Shown here in pieces: positions 25,430 to 34,604 of a stretch of DNA of 64,000 bases. Made by a program: the position numbers and the translations under genes. The stretch lies in NCBI GenBank assembly GCA_041277045.1, contig JBGFSY010000001.1, positions 1 through 64,000 on the forward strand, read 5' to 3'. Each line of letters starts with the position of its first letter. Within the stretch, counting starts at the first letter, position 1. The notes under the pieces were generated by a model. That model made no database searches. It saw only the letters and a list, made by a program, of their open reading frames with translations, and was not told the DNA's origin. This DNA is from Reddybacter sp041277045. GTDB lineage: Bacteria; Pseudomonadota; Gammaproteobacteria; Pseudomonadales; Porticoccaceae.

Positions 25430-26650
25430 ATGAAACCTAAACATGTAATGGACGGCTACCGGGTACTGGACTTATCCCAGTACCTGGCCGGCCCCGCCGC
25501 CACCAACCTAATGGTACAAATGGGCGCGGAAGTGATTAAAGTTGAGGGCGGCCCCTATGGCGACCCCGTGCGCACCTTTCCTTTTTCCAATAAAGAGCGC
25601 CGCAGCGCCTATTTTATTCAGCAAAATCGCGGCAAAAAAAGTATTTGCCTGGATTTAAAAAGCCCCGAAGGCATTGAAATTGTCAAAGAGCTAATCAAAG
25701 ACTGTGACGTGTTAATTCAGAACTTCGCCCCTGGCGTGATCGAGCGCATGGGCCTGGGCTGGGATGTGGTGAAAGAGCTCAACCCCAATATTATTATGTG
25801 TGCCATTTCCGCCTTTGGGCAGGAGGGCCCACTCGCCGCCCACCCCGGTTTTGACTACATTGCCCAGGCCTACGCTGCGGTGACTGACCTGATCGGCGAG
25901 CCTGATAAAGCCCCTTCAATGACCATGCTCGCCTTTGGCGATGTTGGCACTGGTGTGCATGCGCTGGCCGCAATTGGCTACGCCCTACTCGAGCGAGAGC
26001 GTCGTAACAACGGTGGTCAGTACCTCGATATTTCTTTGCTCGATACCTACTTCCACCACCACGAAGTTAGCATTCAGGCCTACTCCGCCAGTAAGGGTAA
26101 GATCGTACCCCGCCGCAACGGCCCCCACCACTATGCGGTAGCACCGACCGGCATCTTCAAGTCCAAAGACAGCCATTTGGTGATTCTCGCCCTCCTCCAT
26201 CAATGGCCGGTGCTATGTCGAGCGATGGACAGAGAAGATATGATCGAAGACCCGCGCTTCAAGGACAACGAAGATCGCATCGAGAACTTGCCCGCCATGG
26301 TCACCGAAATTGAAAGTTGGCTGCAGGCCCAGGACAGCGATGCCGCCGCATTGGCCAAACTGGAAAAAGCCCGCATCCCCGTGGCCCCGCTGCTTACTGT
26401 GCCCCAGGCCATGGAGCACCCCCACATGATTGAGCGCGAGGTGATTCGCACCATTGAAGACCCCATTCTCGGTGAGTTTCAAATCCCCGGCATGCCACTG
26501 CGATTTTCAAAGTACGATGTGCCGAAAGATCTGGTCGCACCAACACTGGGCCAGCACAATGAAGAAATACTCACTACCTTTCTTAAATACGACGCTAAAA
26601 AAATCGCCGAATTAAAGGATAAGAAGGTACTATTTCAAAAAGCCGTATAG
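25430..26650 (+). CDS. CaiB/BaiF CoA-transferase, paralog 3, 406 aa
   Basis: Full-length class III CoA-transferase: LDLSQYLAGPAATNLMVQMG, QQNRGKKSICLDL, FGQEGPLAAHPGFDYIAQAY and catalytic D171 in AFGDVGTGVHALA. The glycine-rich flap preceding D171 differs from the other copies (LAFGD in place of LGIGD), which may tune substrate choice. Shares HHYAVAPTGIF and LALLHQWPVLC with paralog 2. It lies 74 bases after paralog 2, so they are likely co-transcribed. Confidence 0.9.
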   Translation: MKPKHVMDGYRVLDLSQYLAGPAATNLMVQMGAEVIKVEGGPYGDPVRTFPFSNKERRSAYFIQQNRGKKSICLDLKSPEGIEIVKELIKDCDVLIQNFAPGVIERMGLGWDVVKELNPNIIMCAISAFGQEGPLAAHPGFDYIAQAYAAVTDLIGEPDKAPSMTMLAFGDVGTGVHALAAIGYALLERERRNNGGQYLDISLLDTYFHHHEVSIQAYSASKGKIVPRRNGPHHYAVAPTGIFKSKDSHLVILALLHQWPVLCRAMDREDMIEDPRFKDNEDRIENLPAMVTEIESWLQAQDSDAAALAKLEKARIPVAPLLTVPQAMEHPHMIEREVIRTIEDPILGEFQIPGMPLRFSKYDVPKDLVAPTLGQHNEEILTTFLKYDAKKIAELKDKKVLFQKAV

Positions 26651-27025
26651 TCGCTCGAACTGATTGAGTCGTTTGAGCGAGTCGCCTTTGTGCGCTCGCT
26701 CAACTTCAATGCTCACCAGTAAAAGAAAAAACAACACCTCACCTCACTCTCCGCCCGCTGACACCACACCCTTGTGTGCACGCTTAAGCCTTTATCCCAC
26801 ACCAACAGCAACGACTACGGCCACTCTAGCACCTGCCCCCACGACGCTATGCCTACGGTGCTATATCGACTAAGTTCATCTGCAAAGAGCATCCACCCGG
26901 TAATTGCAGTAGTATATTTAAAAAAATAATAGCTGAACCTCTGGCAAGCATTGCCAACATAAATAAATGCTCCAGAGATTCCTCAATTAATCACCGACAA
27001 TAATCACGACTCAGGGGGCTTATCC
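26651..27025. other. Intergenic region between CoA-transferase paralogs 3 and 4
   Basis: 375 bases with no supported gene; a 69-codon frame at 26664 has low-complexity Thr/Pro-rich sequence and no family features. Paralog 4 may have its own promoter here, unlike paralogs 2 and 3. Confidence 0.45.
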
Positions 27026-28279
27026 ATGGCACAGAATGATGCACCAAAGCACATACTCGACGGCTATCGCATACTCGACTTTACTCAGTTTCTCGCAGGG
27101 CCAACCACCACCCGCCTGATGGCCGAAATGGGTGCCGAGGTCATCAAGGTGGAACTGATGCCCGAGGGCGACCCCGTGCGCCTTCTGCCCTACCGCCGCA
27201 AAGGCCGCAGTGGTTATTTTATTCAGCAGAGCCGGGGCAAGAAAAGTATCTGTGTCGATATCCGCAACCCAAAAGGTTTGGCGCTGATTAAAGACCTCAT
27301 TAAAGACTGCGACATCGTCCTCGAAAACTTCTCCCCCGGCGCTATCTCGCGCATGGGTTTAAGCTACGAAGTGATCAAAGAAATTAAGCCCGATATTATT
27401 ATGTGCTCACTTTCCGCCTTCGGCCAAACCGGCCCCCTCGCCAGCTTGCCCGGTTTTGACTACATCGCCATGGCCGTCTCCGGCGTCATGGACATGATCG
27501 GCGACCCCGACCAGCCACCCTACTTCCCCATGCTCGGCATTGGCGATGTTAGCGCTGGCGTACACGCCCTCGCCGCCATCAACGGCGCTCTGCTGTACCG
27601 CTATAAAACCGGCAAAGGGCAGTACATCGACATTTCCCTGCTCGACTCCTACTTCCACTCCCACGAAATCAATGTCCAGGCCTACTCCGGCAGCAAGGGT
27701 AAAATCGTGCCCAAACGTGCTGGCCACCACCACTACGCCGCCGCACCTTTAGGCTTGTTTAAATGTAAAGACGGCTATTTATTTATGGTCGTTATGGCCC
27801 GCCAATGGAAGCCCCTGTGTGAAGTTATGGGTCGTGAAGACATGGCAGAAAACCCCGACTACGCCACCAATGCCAAGCGAGTCGAGAACAAAGATGAAAT
27901 CGTCGGCATTATTGAAAACTGGCTGAAAGACTATAATCGCGACGACGCACTGAAAATACTCGAAGATATGCACATACCCGTCGCACCGGTACTCAGCGTA
28001 CCCGAAGCCATGGAACACCCCCATTTAATCGAACGCCAGGTGATTCGAAAAATCCACGACCGTGGCTACGGTGAACTAGACATACCCGGCATTCCCCTGC
28101 GCTTTTCAGAATTCCCCGACGCCCTCGACCTGCAGGCACCCTTTCTTGGCGAGCACAACAAGGAGATTTTTGGCGAGCATGGTGGTCTGAGTGGAGCTGA
28201 GGTTGAAGCACTGGAGAAGGAAGGGGTGTTAAAATCGGAGCCCTTGCCAGAGGGAGTTACAACTATTGCTTCTGCTTAA
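27026..28279 (+). CDS. CaiB/BaiF CoA-transferase, paralog 4, 417 aa
   Basis: Full-length class III CoA-transferase with LDFTQFLAGPTTTRLMAEMG, QQSRGKKSICVDI (Ser replaces the usual Asn of QQNRG), FGQTGPLASLPGFDYIAMAV and catalytic D174 in GIGDVSAGVHALA. It is about ten residues longer than its neighbours at the C-terminus (LPEGVTTIASA). CAGGGGG stands before the ATG. A strong terminator at 28305-28352 ends the block. Confidence 0.9.
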   Translation: MAQNDAPKHILDGYRILDFTQFLAGPTTTRLMAEMGAEVIKVELMPEGDPVRLLPYRRKGRSGYFIQQSRGKKSICVDIRNPKGLALIKDLIKDCDIVLENFSPGAISRMGLSYEVIKEIKPDIIMCSLSAFGQTGPLASLPGFDYIAMAVSGVMDMIGDPDQPPYFPMLGIGDVSAGVHALAAINGALLYRYKTGKGQYIDISLLDSYFHSHEINVQAYSGSKGKIVPKRAGHHHYAAAPLGLFKCKDGYLFMVVMARQWKPLCEVMGREDMAENPDYATNAKRVENKDEIVGIIENWLKDYNRDDALKILEDMHIPVAPVLSVPEAMEHPHLIERQVIRKIHDRGYGELDIPGIPLRFSEFPDALDLQAPFLGEHNKEIFGEHGGLSGAEVEALEKEGVLKSEPLPEGVTTIASA

Positions 28280-28304
28280 ATAGGGCAGAAAAAGAACCTC
28301 TCTT

Positions 28305-28352
28305 AATTAAGCCACTAGAACAAAACTGTGTAGTGGCTTAATTTTTATTTTT
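28305..28352 (+). terminator. Intrinsic terminator of the CoA-transferase block
   Basis: AATTAAGCCACTA (28305-28317) and TAGTGGCTTAATT (28331-28343) form a perfect 13-base-pair stem with a 13-base loop, followed by TTTATTTTT. Confidence 0.85.
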
Positions 28353-28382
28353 CATAGCTAACGGTTAGTGGCAATCAGTTCA

Positions 28383-29015
28383 ATGACGAAGCAACTTTCA
28401 AGAGTAGGAGTTGAAAAAAGAATCCGTAGAGCCCTTGAGAGCCTCCAACAAGGTGACCCAGAGGGTGCCATTTTTCATATTGCACCAGCTCTTGATGCTA
28501 CTGCGAAAAAGAGATATCCAGATAAAAAGGTCGGAAAACGAATAAAAGAGTTCATTTTCAACGAACAGCCGCTCATTTATTACCTATCTATGCAGGGTAA
28601 AGAGCTGATTCCAGACGGCGTAAGAATTGTCATCGTTGACAACGACAACATTGAGAGCCCCATTGGTGGTCGCGGAGGGGAGTTAGCTGACTTTATTTAT
28701 CATAATATTCGATGCGCACAAGCACATGGGGAAGAAATAGACTACGAACTTATAGATTTTGGCAGAAATTTTGGAATTGGCCGCACGAATTTTGATAATG
28801 ATGGAGGTGAGCTTGAACCAGGAAAGTTTATTGTATCTTCTGCAACGATACTCGCCTTAATTCTTTCAGTTATTTGTGCACCTGAAAATAAAAGACTTAG
28901 GTTACCTGACGATATCTCGCTTTATAATAAGCTAACGCTATCCAGATCAGAGCTACCAGGAAATAAAAATTATCTAATGATAAAACTGGGGAAACTATTC
29001 ACAAATGACAATTAA
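28383..29015 (+). CDS. Hypothetical protein, 210 aa
   Basis: No family recognised. The N-terminal half contains RIRRALESLQQGDPEGAIFHIAPALDATAKKRYPD, which reads like a helical repeat or HEPN-like segment (ALESL...A..H...ALDA), and a later QAHGEEIDY stretch. The C-terminal half is beta/alpha mixed with VSSATILALILSVICAPEN possibly a buried helix. Base composition is clearly more AT-rich than the CoA-transferase and gcvP genes on both sides, which suggests later acquisition. ATG 28383 is used; a GTG at 28368 is the alternative, and neither has a strong ribosome binding site. Confidence 0.6.
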   Translation: MTKQLSRVGVEKRIRRALESLQQGDPEGAIFHIAPALDATAKKRYPDKKVGKRIKEFIFNEQPLIYYLSMQGKELIPDGVRIVIVDNDNIESPIGGRGGELADFIYHNIRCAQAHGEEIDYELIDFGRNFGIGRTNFDNDGGELEPGKFIVSSATILALILSVICAPENKRLRLPDDISLYNKLTLSRSELPGNKNYLMIKLGKLFTNDN

Positions 29016-29058
29016 TTCCCATACAGCCGACAGAACACCAACAAATTTGGCATCTTAA

Positions 29059-31911
29059 ATGCTCGAAAGCGATTTTATTCAACGTCATCTCGGCCCCGAT
29101 AACGAGCAATGCACCGAGATGCTCGACGCGCTTGGTCTTACCAGTCTCGACGAACTAATCACTCGCGCCGTACCCCAAAGCATTCTCAGTTCTGCCCCTC
29201 TCAATTTACCGGCGGGTCTATCTGAGCAGGCTGCTTTAAGCGAACTCAAAAGCCTCGCCGCGCAGAACAGCTGTTTCGAATCACTCATCGGTATGGGCTA
29301 TCACGACACGGTGGTGCCCGGTGTTATTCAACGCAATGTGCTGGAAAACCCCAGTTGGTACACGGCCTACACGCCCTACCAGCCGGAGATTGCCCAGGGG
29401 CGATTGGAGGGGCTGTTAACTTTTCAGCACATGCTGATTGATTTAACCGGCATGGCGATGGCCAATGCCTCGGTATTGGATGAGGCCACTGCCGCCGCAG
29501 AAGCGATGGCGATGGCCAAGCGCCTGCAAAGAAAAAATAAAAGTACGACTTTCTTTGTCGATAAAAACTGCCACCCCCAAACTTTGAGGGTAGTTAAAAC
29601 TCGCGCCCATTACTTTGGCTTTAGTGTGTTTGAGGGCGAACCCGAAACAGAGCTTGCCACCACAGATTACTTTGCCGCGCTGTTGCAATACCCTGGCTCG
29701 TCCGGCGATGTGATCGAACTAAAACCGCTGATCGATGCCGTGCATAGCAAGAGCGCACTGGCCATTGTTGCCGCTGATTTAATGGCTCTGGTGTTGTTGC
29801 GCTCCCCCGGTGAGTTGGGGGCCGATATTGTCATTGGCAGCAGTCAACGCTTTGGTGTGCCGCTGGGTTACGGCGGCCCCCACGCCGGGTACATGGCCTT
29901 TCGCGAACAATACAAACGCTCGGCACCGGGGCGCATTATCGGTGTCTCTGTCGACCAGCGGGGCAAGCCCGCCCTGCGCATGGCCCTGCAAACCCGCGAG
30001 CAACATATTCGCCGCGAGAAGGCCAATTCCAACATTTGTACGGCTCAAGTATTACTGGCATTGTTGAGTGCCTTTTACGCGGTTTACCACGGCCCCGATG
30101 GCCTGAAACGTATTGCTACAAAAACCCACCAACTGACGAATACCCTTGCCGCGCAACTAACGCAGGCCGGTTTTACCTTACGCCACCGACACTGGCTTGA
30201 CACGTTGTGCATAGAGGTCGGCGAGCAGCAGCAAGCCATTTACCAGCGTGCACAAGCGCAGAAAATCAATCTCCGTAAATTGGGCGACAACGCCCTTTGC
30301 CTAAGTATTAATGAAACCAGCACGGCTGAATTAATTAAAAAAATTGCAGTTATTTTTGGTGCAGATACTTCCAATAAAAAAGGCAAAGACGAAATAGATT
30401 TAGCACCCGCTGGCATCCCTCCTTCACTGCTGCGACAGGACGACATACTCAGCCACCCGGTATTTAACCGTTACCACAGTGAAACCGAGATGCTGCGTTA
30501 TTTAAAGCGCCTCGAAGCTAAAGATATCTCCCTCACTAACAGCATGATCCCCCTCGGCTCGTGCACCATGAAGCTCAATGCCACGACTGAAATGCAGCCG
30601 ATTAGCTGGCCCGCGTTTGCCAAAATTCATCCCTTTTCTCCCCTTGAACAAACCATCGGCTACCAGCAATTATTTACCGAGCTGGAGCAAATGCTCGCCG
30701 CCTGCACCGGCTACGACGCGGTGTCACTGCAACCCAACGCGGGCTCTCAGGGGGAATATGCGGGACTGCTCGCCATCAGCGAATATCACCGCCACCGGGG
30801 TGAGGCCCAGCGTAATGTTTGCCTGATCCCCGCCTCCGCCCACGGCACCAATCCGGCCAGCGCCCATATGTCGGGCATGGCAGTGGTGGTGGTTAAATGC
30901 GATGAACAGGGCAATATCGACTTCGAAGATCTACAAAGTAAAGCCGAAAAACACAGCCAGAAATTGTCTGTGTTAATGGTCACTTATCCCTCCACCCACG
31001 GGGTATTCGAAGCAAAGATTCGCGCTATTTGCGATGTAATTCATCAACATGGTGGGCAGGTCTATATCGATGGAGCCAACCTCAATGCTCTGCTGGGTAT
31101 CGCTGCTCTGGGCGACATTGGCGGCGATGTCTCCCACATTAATCTGCATAAAACCTTTGCCATCCCCCACGGCGGCGGTGGCCCGGGCATGGGGCCGATA
31201 GCGGTGGGCAAGCATTTACAGCCTTTTTTACCCAGCCACCCGGCGTTGCCCAATAATAAGCCCAATGGTGCTGGCTACACAGTGTCTGCCGCCCCCTGGG
31301 GCTCGGCATCCATCCTGCCAATATCGTGGATGTACATTAAAATGATGGGCGCAGACGGCCTGAAACTGGCAAGCCAAATTGCCATTCTCAGCGCTAATTA
31401 CATCACCAAAAAATTACAGCCCTACTACCCCGTGCTCTACACCGGGCAGAATGGCCTGGTCGCCCACGAGTGCATTATTGATATTCGCCCCCTCAAGGCC
31501 AGCAGCGGCATTAGTGAAGAAGATATTGCCAAACGACTGATGGACTACGGCTACCACGCCCCCACTATGTCCTTCCCCGTGGCGGGCACGCTAATGATCG
31601 AGCCTACGGAGAGCGAGTCAAAAGCTGAAATAGATCGTTTTATTAGCGCGATGATTAGCATTCGTGAGGAAATTGCCAGGGTCGAAAGCGGTGAATGGCA
31701 CCTTAGCGATAACCCTCTGGTGAACGCCCCCCACACCCTCGACGATGTGCTAAGTGAAGCCTGGAACCGGGCCTACAGCCGGGAGCAGGCCACTCGTCCG
31801 GCAGCCTGGTTAAAGGACAATAAGTACTGGCCGCCACTGAATCGCATTGATAATGTCTATGGCGATAGGCATTTAGTTTGCTCTTGCCCACCGTTGTCTG
31901 GCTATGCATAG
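29059..31911 (+). CDS. gcvP: Glycine dehydrogenase (decarboxylating), P-protein GcvP
   Basis: The P-protein decarboxylates glycine with PLP and passes the aminomethyl group to the lipoyl arm of GcvH. Both homologous halves are fused (950 residues, normal for proteobacteria). Clear signatures: YHDTVVPGVIQRNVLENPSW near the N-terminus, NSMIPLGSCTMKLNA in the middle, and the PLP lysine K698 in INLHKTFAIPHGGGGPG. No gcvT or gcvH neighbours are in the window, so the cleavage system is split. The ATG has no obvious Shine-Dalgarno. A small lipoprotein gene follows 54 bases after the stop. Confidence 0.96.
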   Translation: MLESDFIQRHLGPDNEQCTEMLDALGLTSLDELITRAVPQSILSSAPLNLPAGLSEQAALSELKSLAAQNSCFESLIGMGYHDTVVPGVIQRNVLENPSWYTAYTPYQPEIAQGRLEGLLTFQHMLIDLTGMAMANASVLDEATAAAEAMAMAKRLQRKNKSTTFFVDKNCHPQTLRVVKTRAHYFGFSVFEGEPETELATTDYFAALLQYPGSSGDVIELKPLIDAVHSKSALAIVAADLMALVLLRSPGELGADIVIGSSQRFGVPLGYGGPHAGYMAFREQYKRSAPGRIIGVSVDQRGKPALRMALQTREQHIRREKANSNICTAQVLLALLSAFYAVYHGPDGLKRIATKTHQLTNTLAAQLTQAGFTLRHRHWLDTLCIEVGEQQQAIYQRAQAQKINLRKLGDNALCLSINETSTAELIKKIAVIFGADTSNKKGKDEIDLAPAGIPPSLLRQDDILSHPVFNRYHSETEMLRYLKRLEAKDISLTNSMIPLGSCTMKLNATTEMQPISWPAFAKIHPFSPLEQTIGYQQLFTELEQMLAACTGYDAVSLQPNAGSQGEYAGLLAISEYHRHRGEAQRNVCLIPASAHGTNPASAHMSGMAVVVVKCDEQGNIDFEDLQSKAEKHSQKLSVLMVTYPSTHGVFEAKIRAICDVIHQHGGQVYIDGANLNALLGIAALGDIGGDVSHINLHKTFAIPHGGGGPGMGPIAVGKHLQPFLPSHPALPNNKPNGAGYTVSAAPWGSASILPISWMYIKMMGADGLKLASQIAILSANYITKKLQPYYPVLYTGQNGLVAHECIIDIRPLKASSGISEEDIAKRLMDYGYHAPTMSFPVAGTLMIEPTESESKAEIDRFISAMISIREEIARVESGEWHLSDNPLVNAPHTLDDVLSEAWNRAYSREQATRPAAWLKDNKYWPPLNRIDNVYGDRHLVCSCPPLSGYA

Positions 31912-31965
31912 AACGACAAAATTAATGAATATTAAAAATCACCAATTCTTAAAAAAGAGATATTT

Positions 31966-32142
31966 ATGATCAACAATGTATTAACTCGACTCACCCTTGT
32001 GGCAAGCATCGCACTGTTACTCAGCGCCTGCGCGCCAGAAGCCGGCAGCGAAGCCTGGTGCAAGAAACAAGCAGAGAAGCCCAAAGGTGACTGGACCTCT
32101 AATGAAGCCACAGACTACACCAAGCATTGCTTATTTAAATAA
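31966..32142 (+). CDS. DUF3012 small lipoprotein, 58 aa
   Basis: A very short precursor: signal peptide MINNVLTRLTLVASIALLLS with lipobox LSAC (Cys22), then a mature part of about 36 residues. The mature sequence has SEAWCKKQAEKPKGDWTSNE followed by YTKHCLF, the pattern of DUF3012 proteins, whose two cysteines (C32 and C55) could bond in the periplasm. Function unknown. AAGAGA stands before the ATG. It faces the FtsH gene, whose stop is 87 bases away. Confidence 0.82.
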   Translation: MINNVLTRLTLVASIALLLSACAPEAGSEAWCKKQAEKPKGDWTSNEATDYTKHCLFK

Positions 32143-32228
32143 AGGGCACCCTAAAGGCTCTCAATACAAGCCTTGCACTTATTACTTGAACTCAGGTCTG
32201 AACTTAAATCTTAGTTCAGGGGCTTTGC

Positions 32229-34091
32229 TTAATTTTTATCGCTTGCCTGAGGTGCTGCTAACAGGCTAACAATATCCTCCTCCACTAGCGTCTCGTGCTC
32301 CAACAATGCTTTAGCGAGATGCTTCAGGTCGGAGAGGTTTTCCTGCAATAAAGTCGCCGTTATCGCTTCGCATTTTTTAACCAACGCCACCACTTCTCTA
32401 TCAATCCGCTTCAAGGTGTCTTCACTGAAATTTCTCGGCTGGGCAATATCGCGACCCAAGAATGGGTGCTCCTCAGACTGGGGGAAGCTCACAGAACCCA
32501 GCTCTTCACTCATGCCCCACTGGGAAACCATTCTGCGCGCCAGCAGGGTCGCCTGCTTGAGATCATCCGCAGCACCCGTGCTCACATCACCATAAATAAG
32601 TTGCTCTGCCAATCGTCCGCCGAGCAAGATAGATATTTTTTCTTCCAGATATTCCTGGGTAAAGTTGTGCCTGTCTTCCTCGGGCATTTGCTCGGTAACA
32701 CCGAGCGCCCGGCCACGGGGGATAATAGAAATCTTGCGCAGCGGATCACTGTGTTCCATGCGAAAAGCCGTAATGCCGTGGCCCGCCTCATGATAGGCAA
32801 TACGCATTTTTTCCTCTTCGCCCAACACCTCCTCGCGCTCTGAGCCCAGTACCACTCTATCGCGGGCGTATTCAAAATCCTCGGGGCTTACCCGCTCGCG
32901 ATTATCCCGTGCCGCTCTCAGCGCAGCCTCGTTAACGAGGTTTTCCAGATCGGCTCCCGACATGCCCACCGTGCGCGCAGCGATGTCTTTTAAACAGCGT
33001 TCATCGGTAAGGGGCACTTTGCGTGTGTGCACCTCGAGTATGGTTTGGCGGGCTGCCATTTCCGGCAATTCGAGCACCAGCTTTCTGTCGAAGCGGCCGG
33101 GGCGCAGTAGCGCCGGGTCGAGCACGTCGGGCCGGTTAGTGGCCGCAAGTACCAGCACGGCTTCATCCGCTTCAAAGCCATCCATTTCAGCAAGAATTTG
33201 ATTCAGGGTTTGCTCCTGCTCATCATTGCCACCGCCCATGCCGGTGCCGCGCACCCTGCCCACAGAATCAATTTCGTCAATAAAAATAATAGCGGGGGCT
33301 TCCTTGCGCGCCTGTTCAAACATATCTCTCACTCGCGAGGCACCCACTCCCACAAACATCTCAATAAACTCGGAGCCACTAATGCTAAAAAATGGCACCC
33401 CGGCTTCGCCCGCTGTCGCCTTGGCGAGCAGGGTTTTACCGGTGCCCGGCGCTCCCATTAGTAACAATCCGCGAGGCATTTTTGCCCCGATGCTACGGTA
33501 TTTATCCGGGTGCTTTAGAAAATCGACAATCTCTTGCAAGTCCTGTTTCGCATGATCGAGACCGGCGACATCGTCAAAGCCAATGTGAATAGTCTCTTGT
33601 GCATGACGTCGCGCTTTGGAGCGAGCAAAGCCAAACATGCCCCCGGCACCACCGCTACCCATTCTTTTTTGCATCATGCGGCTGCTATAAACGAAGAAGG
33701 CCAACAACAAAAGCCACGGCACGATGCCAATCAGTAGCTGCATAACAACCGACATTTCTGTGGCTTCGGCCTCTATTTCAACCTCGTACTCTTCCAGCAG
33801 GGGCATAAAATCGAGGTCGTCTACGGGCGGCAGTATGACCTCAAAGGTAGCAGGCTGGTCGGTCGTGCCCGCCGCAGGGGAGGAAAATTCACCCCTGATG
33901 GTTTCATTTTTTATATTGATTTTTTTAATCTGTCCCGTGGCCACCTGCTCTTTAAAAGCCGTATAACTCAGCCTTTGCGGCTGCACAGAATAAAAATGTT
34001 GAACGGCCAAATAAATAACAAGAAACAGGAAGGTCAGGCGAATAGCGCGCCGGTACTGGTCGTTGTCAGTGGCTTTTTGTTCATCTGCCAT
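32229..34091 (-). CDS. ftsH: FtsH-type ATP-dependent zinc metalloprotease (AAA+), 620 aa
   Basis: FtsH proteases pull membrane and soluble proteins into a zinc-dependent proteolytic chamber at the inner membrane. The order of domains is normal: first membrane helix about 19-35, a periplasmic domain, second helix about 117-135, AAA+ module with Walker A GAPGTGKT (213-220), Walker B IIFIDEIDSVG and SRH ATNRPDVLDPALLRPGRFD, and the protease domain with HEAGH (434-438). The N-terminus and the periplasmic part differ from the housekeeping FtsH of E. coli, and the typical rrmJ-folP neighbours are absent, so this may be a second copy. It is convergent with the DUF3012 gene. Confidence 0.88.
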   Translation of the reverse strand: MADEQKATDNDQYRRAIRLTFLFLVIYLAVQHFYSVQPQRLSYTAFKEQVATGQIKKINIKNETIRGEFSSPAAGTTDQPATFEVILPPVDDLDFMPLLEEYEVEIEAEATEMSVVMQLLIGIVPWLLLLAFFVYSSRMMQKRMGSGGAGGMFGFARSKARRHAQETIHIGFDDVAGLDHAKQDLQEIVDFLKHPDKYRSIGAKMPRGLLLMGAPGTGKTLLAKATAGEAGVPFFSISGSEFIEMFVGVGASRVRDMFEQARKEAPAIIFIDEIDSVGRVRGTGMGGGNDEQEQTLNQILAEMDGFEADEAVLVLAATNRPDVLDPALLRPGRFDRKLVLELPEMAARQTILEVHTRKVPLTDERCLKDIAARTVGMSGADLENLVNEAALRAARDNRERVSPEDFEYARDRVVLGSEREEVLGEEEKMRIAYHEAGHGITAFRMEHSDPLRKISIIPRGRALGVTEQMPEEDRHNFTQEYLEEKISILLGGRLAEQLIYGDVSTGAADDLKQATLLARRMVSQWGMSEELGSVSFPQSEEHPFLGRDIAQPRNFSEDTLKRIDREVVALVKKCEAITATLLQENLSDLKHLAKALLEHETLVEEDIVSLLAAPQASDKN

Positions 34092-34154
34092 AGTTATTCA
34101 ACTCGTAACATTGCCCGGTTCATCTTAGCAATTATCGAAAGGTCCTGGCCCTAT

Positions 34155-34330
34155 TTTGTTTCCAACCTTTACGTCATTCCTTTAAACCAATGCGCTTTTG
34201 TATCTCTACCCTACGTTTACGTAAAGTACCAACGCTGTCGACGTATCATTTCCCGTGCATGCAATCTGTTGCGACAATGTAGTGGTTTGTATTCAAGGTA
34301 ACGATGATAAACACCTCAGCCAATGTATGA
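34155..34330 (-). pseudogene. Decayed copy of the 3' end of the phosphatidyltransferase gene
   Basis: Read on the minus strand, this stretch encodes AEVFIIVTLNTNHYIVAT and then broken frames with RRQRW, which match EEVFITFTLNKNHYNVAT and RRQRY near the C-terminus of the protein encoded at 37682-38359. The DNA itself aligns through about 175 bases, including the shared string TGTAGTGGTTT, with stops and indels. Both copies point the same way and flank the P450 operon. The rest of the 513-base gap (34092-34154 and 34331-34604) has no gene that I can support, only the P450 upstream region. Confidence 0.75.
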
Positions 34331-34604
34331 ATTTCACTGCTGAAACTCACTTCACCTCCTCCACATTTAGTAGCAGAAAATGTTCCAATCTGGGTAATCT
34401 TGGTCAACTGGGCGCAAACAGATAATCACGTCTATGCTGTAAAGGCGGTCTTAGTCAGCCCCTATACAAGGGAGAACCACACTGTACACGCCTTTATAAC
34501 AATGGGGTTTTGCAGCAGTGAGATTGACGCTATCGGACACCGAAATCAACGTATTCAGTTGCACTATGACGAGTTTTACAGGCAAATTAAACTAGGGGCT
34601 TATT

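Noticed and set aside
26664..26873. 69-codon Thr/Pro-rich frame
   Set aside because: Low complexity, no ribosome binding site, in the spacer between two CoA-transferase genes.
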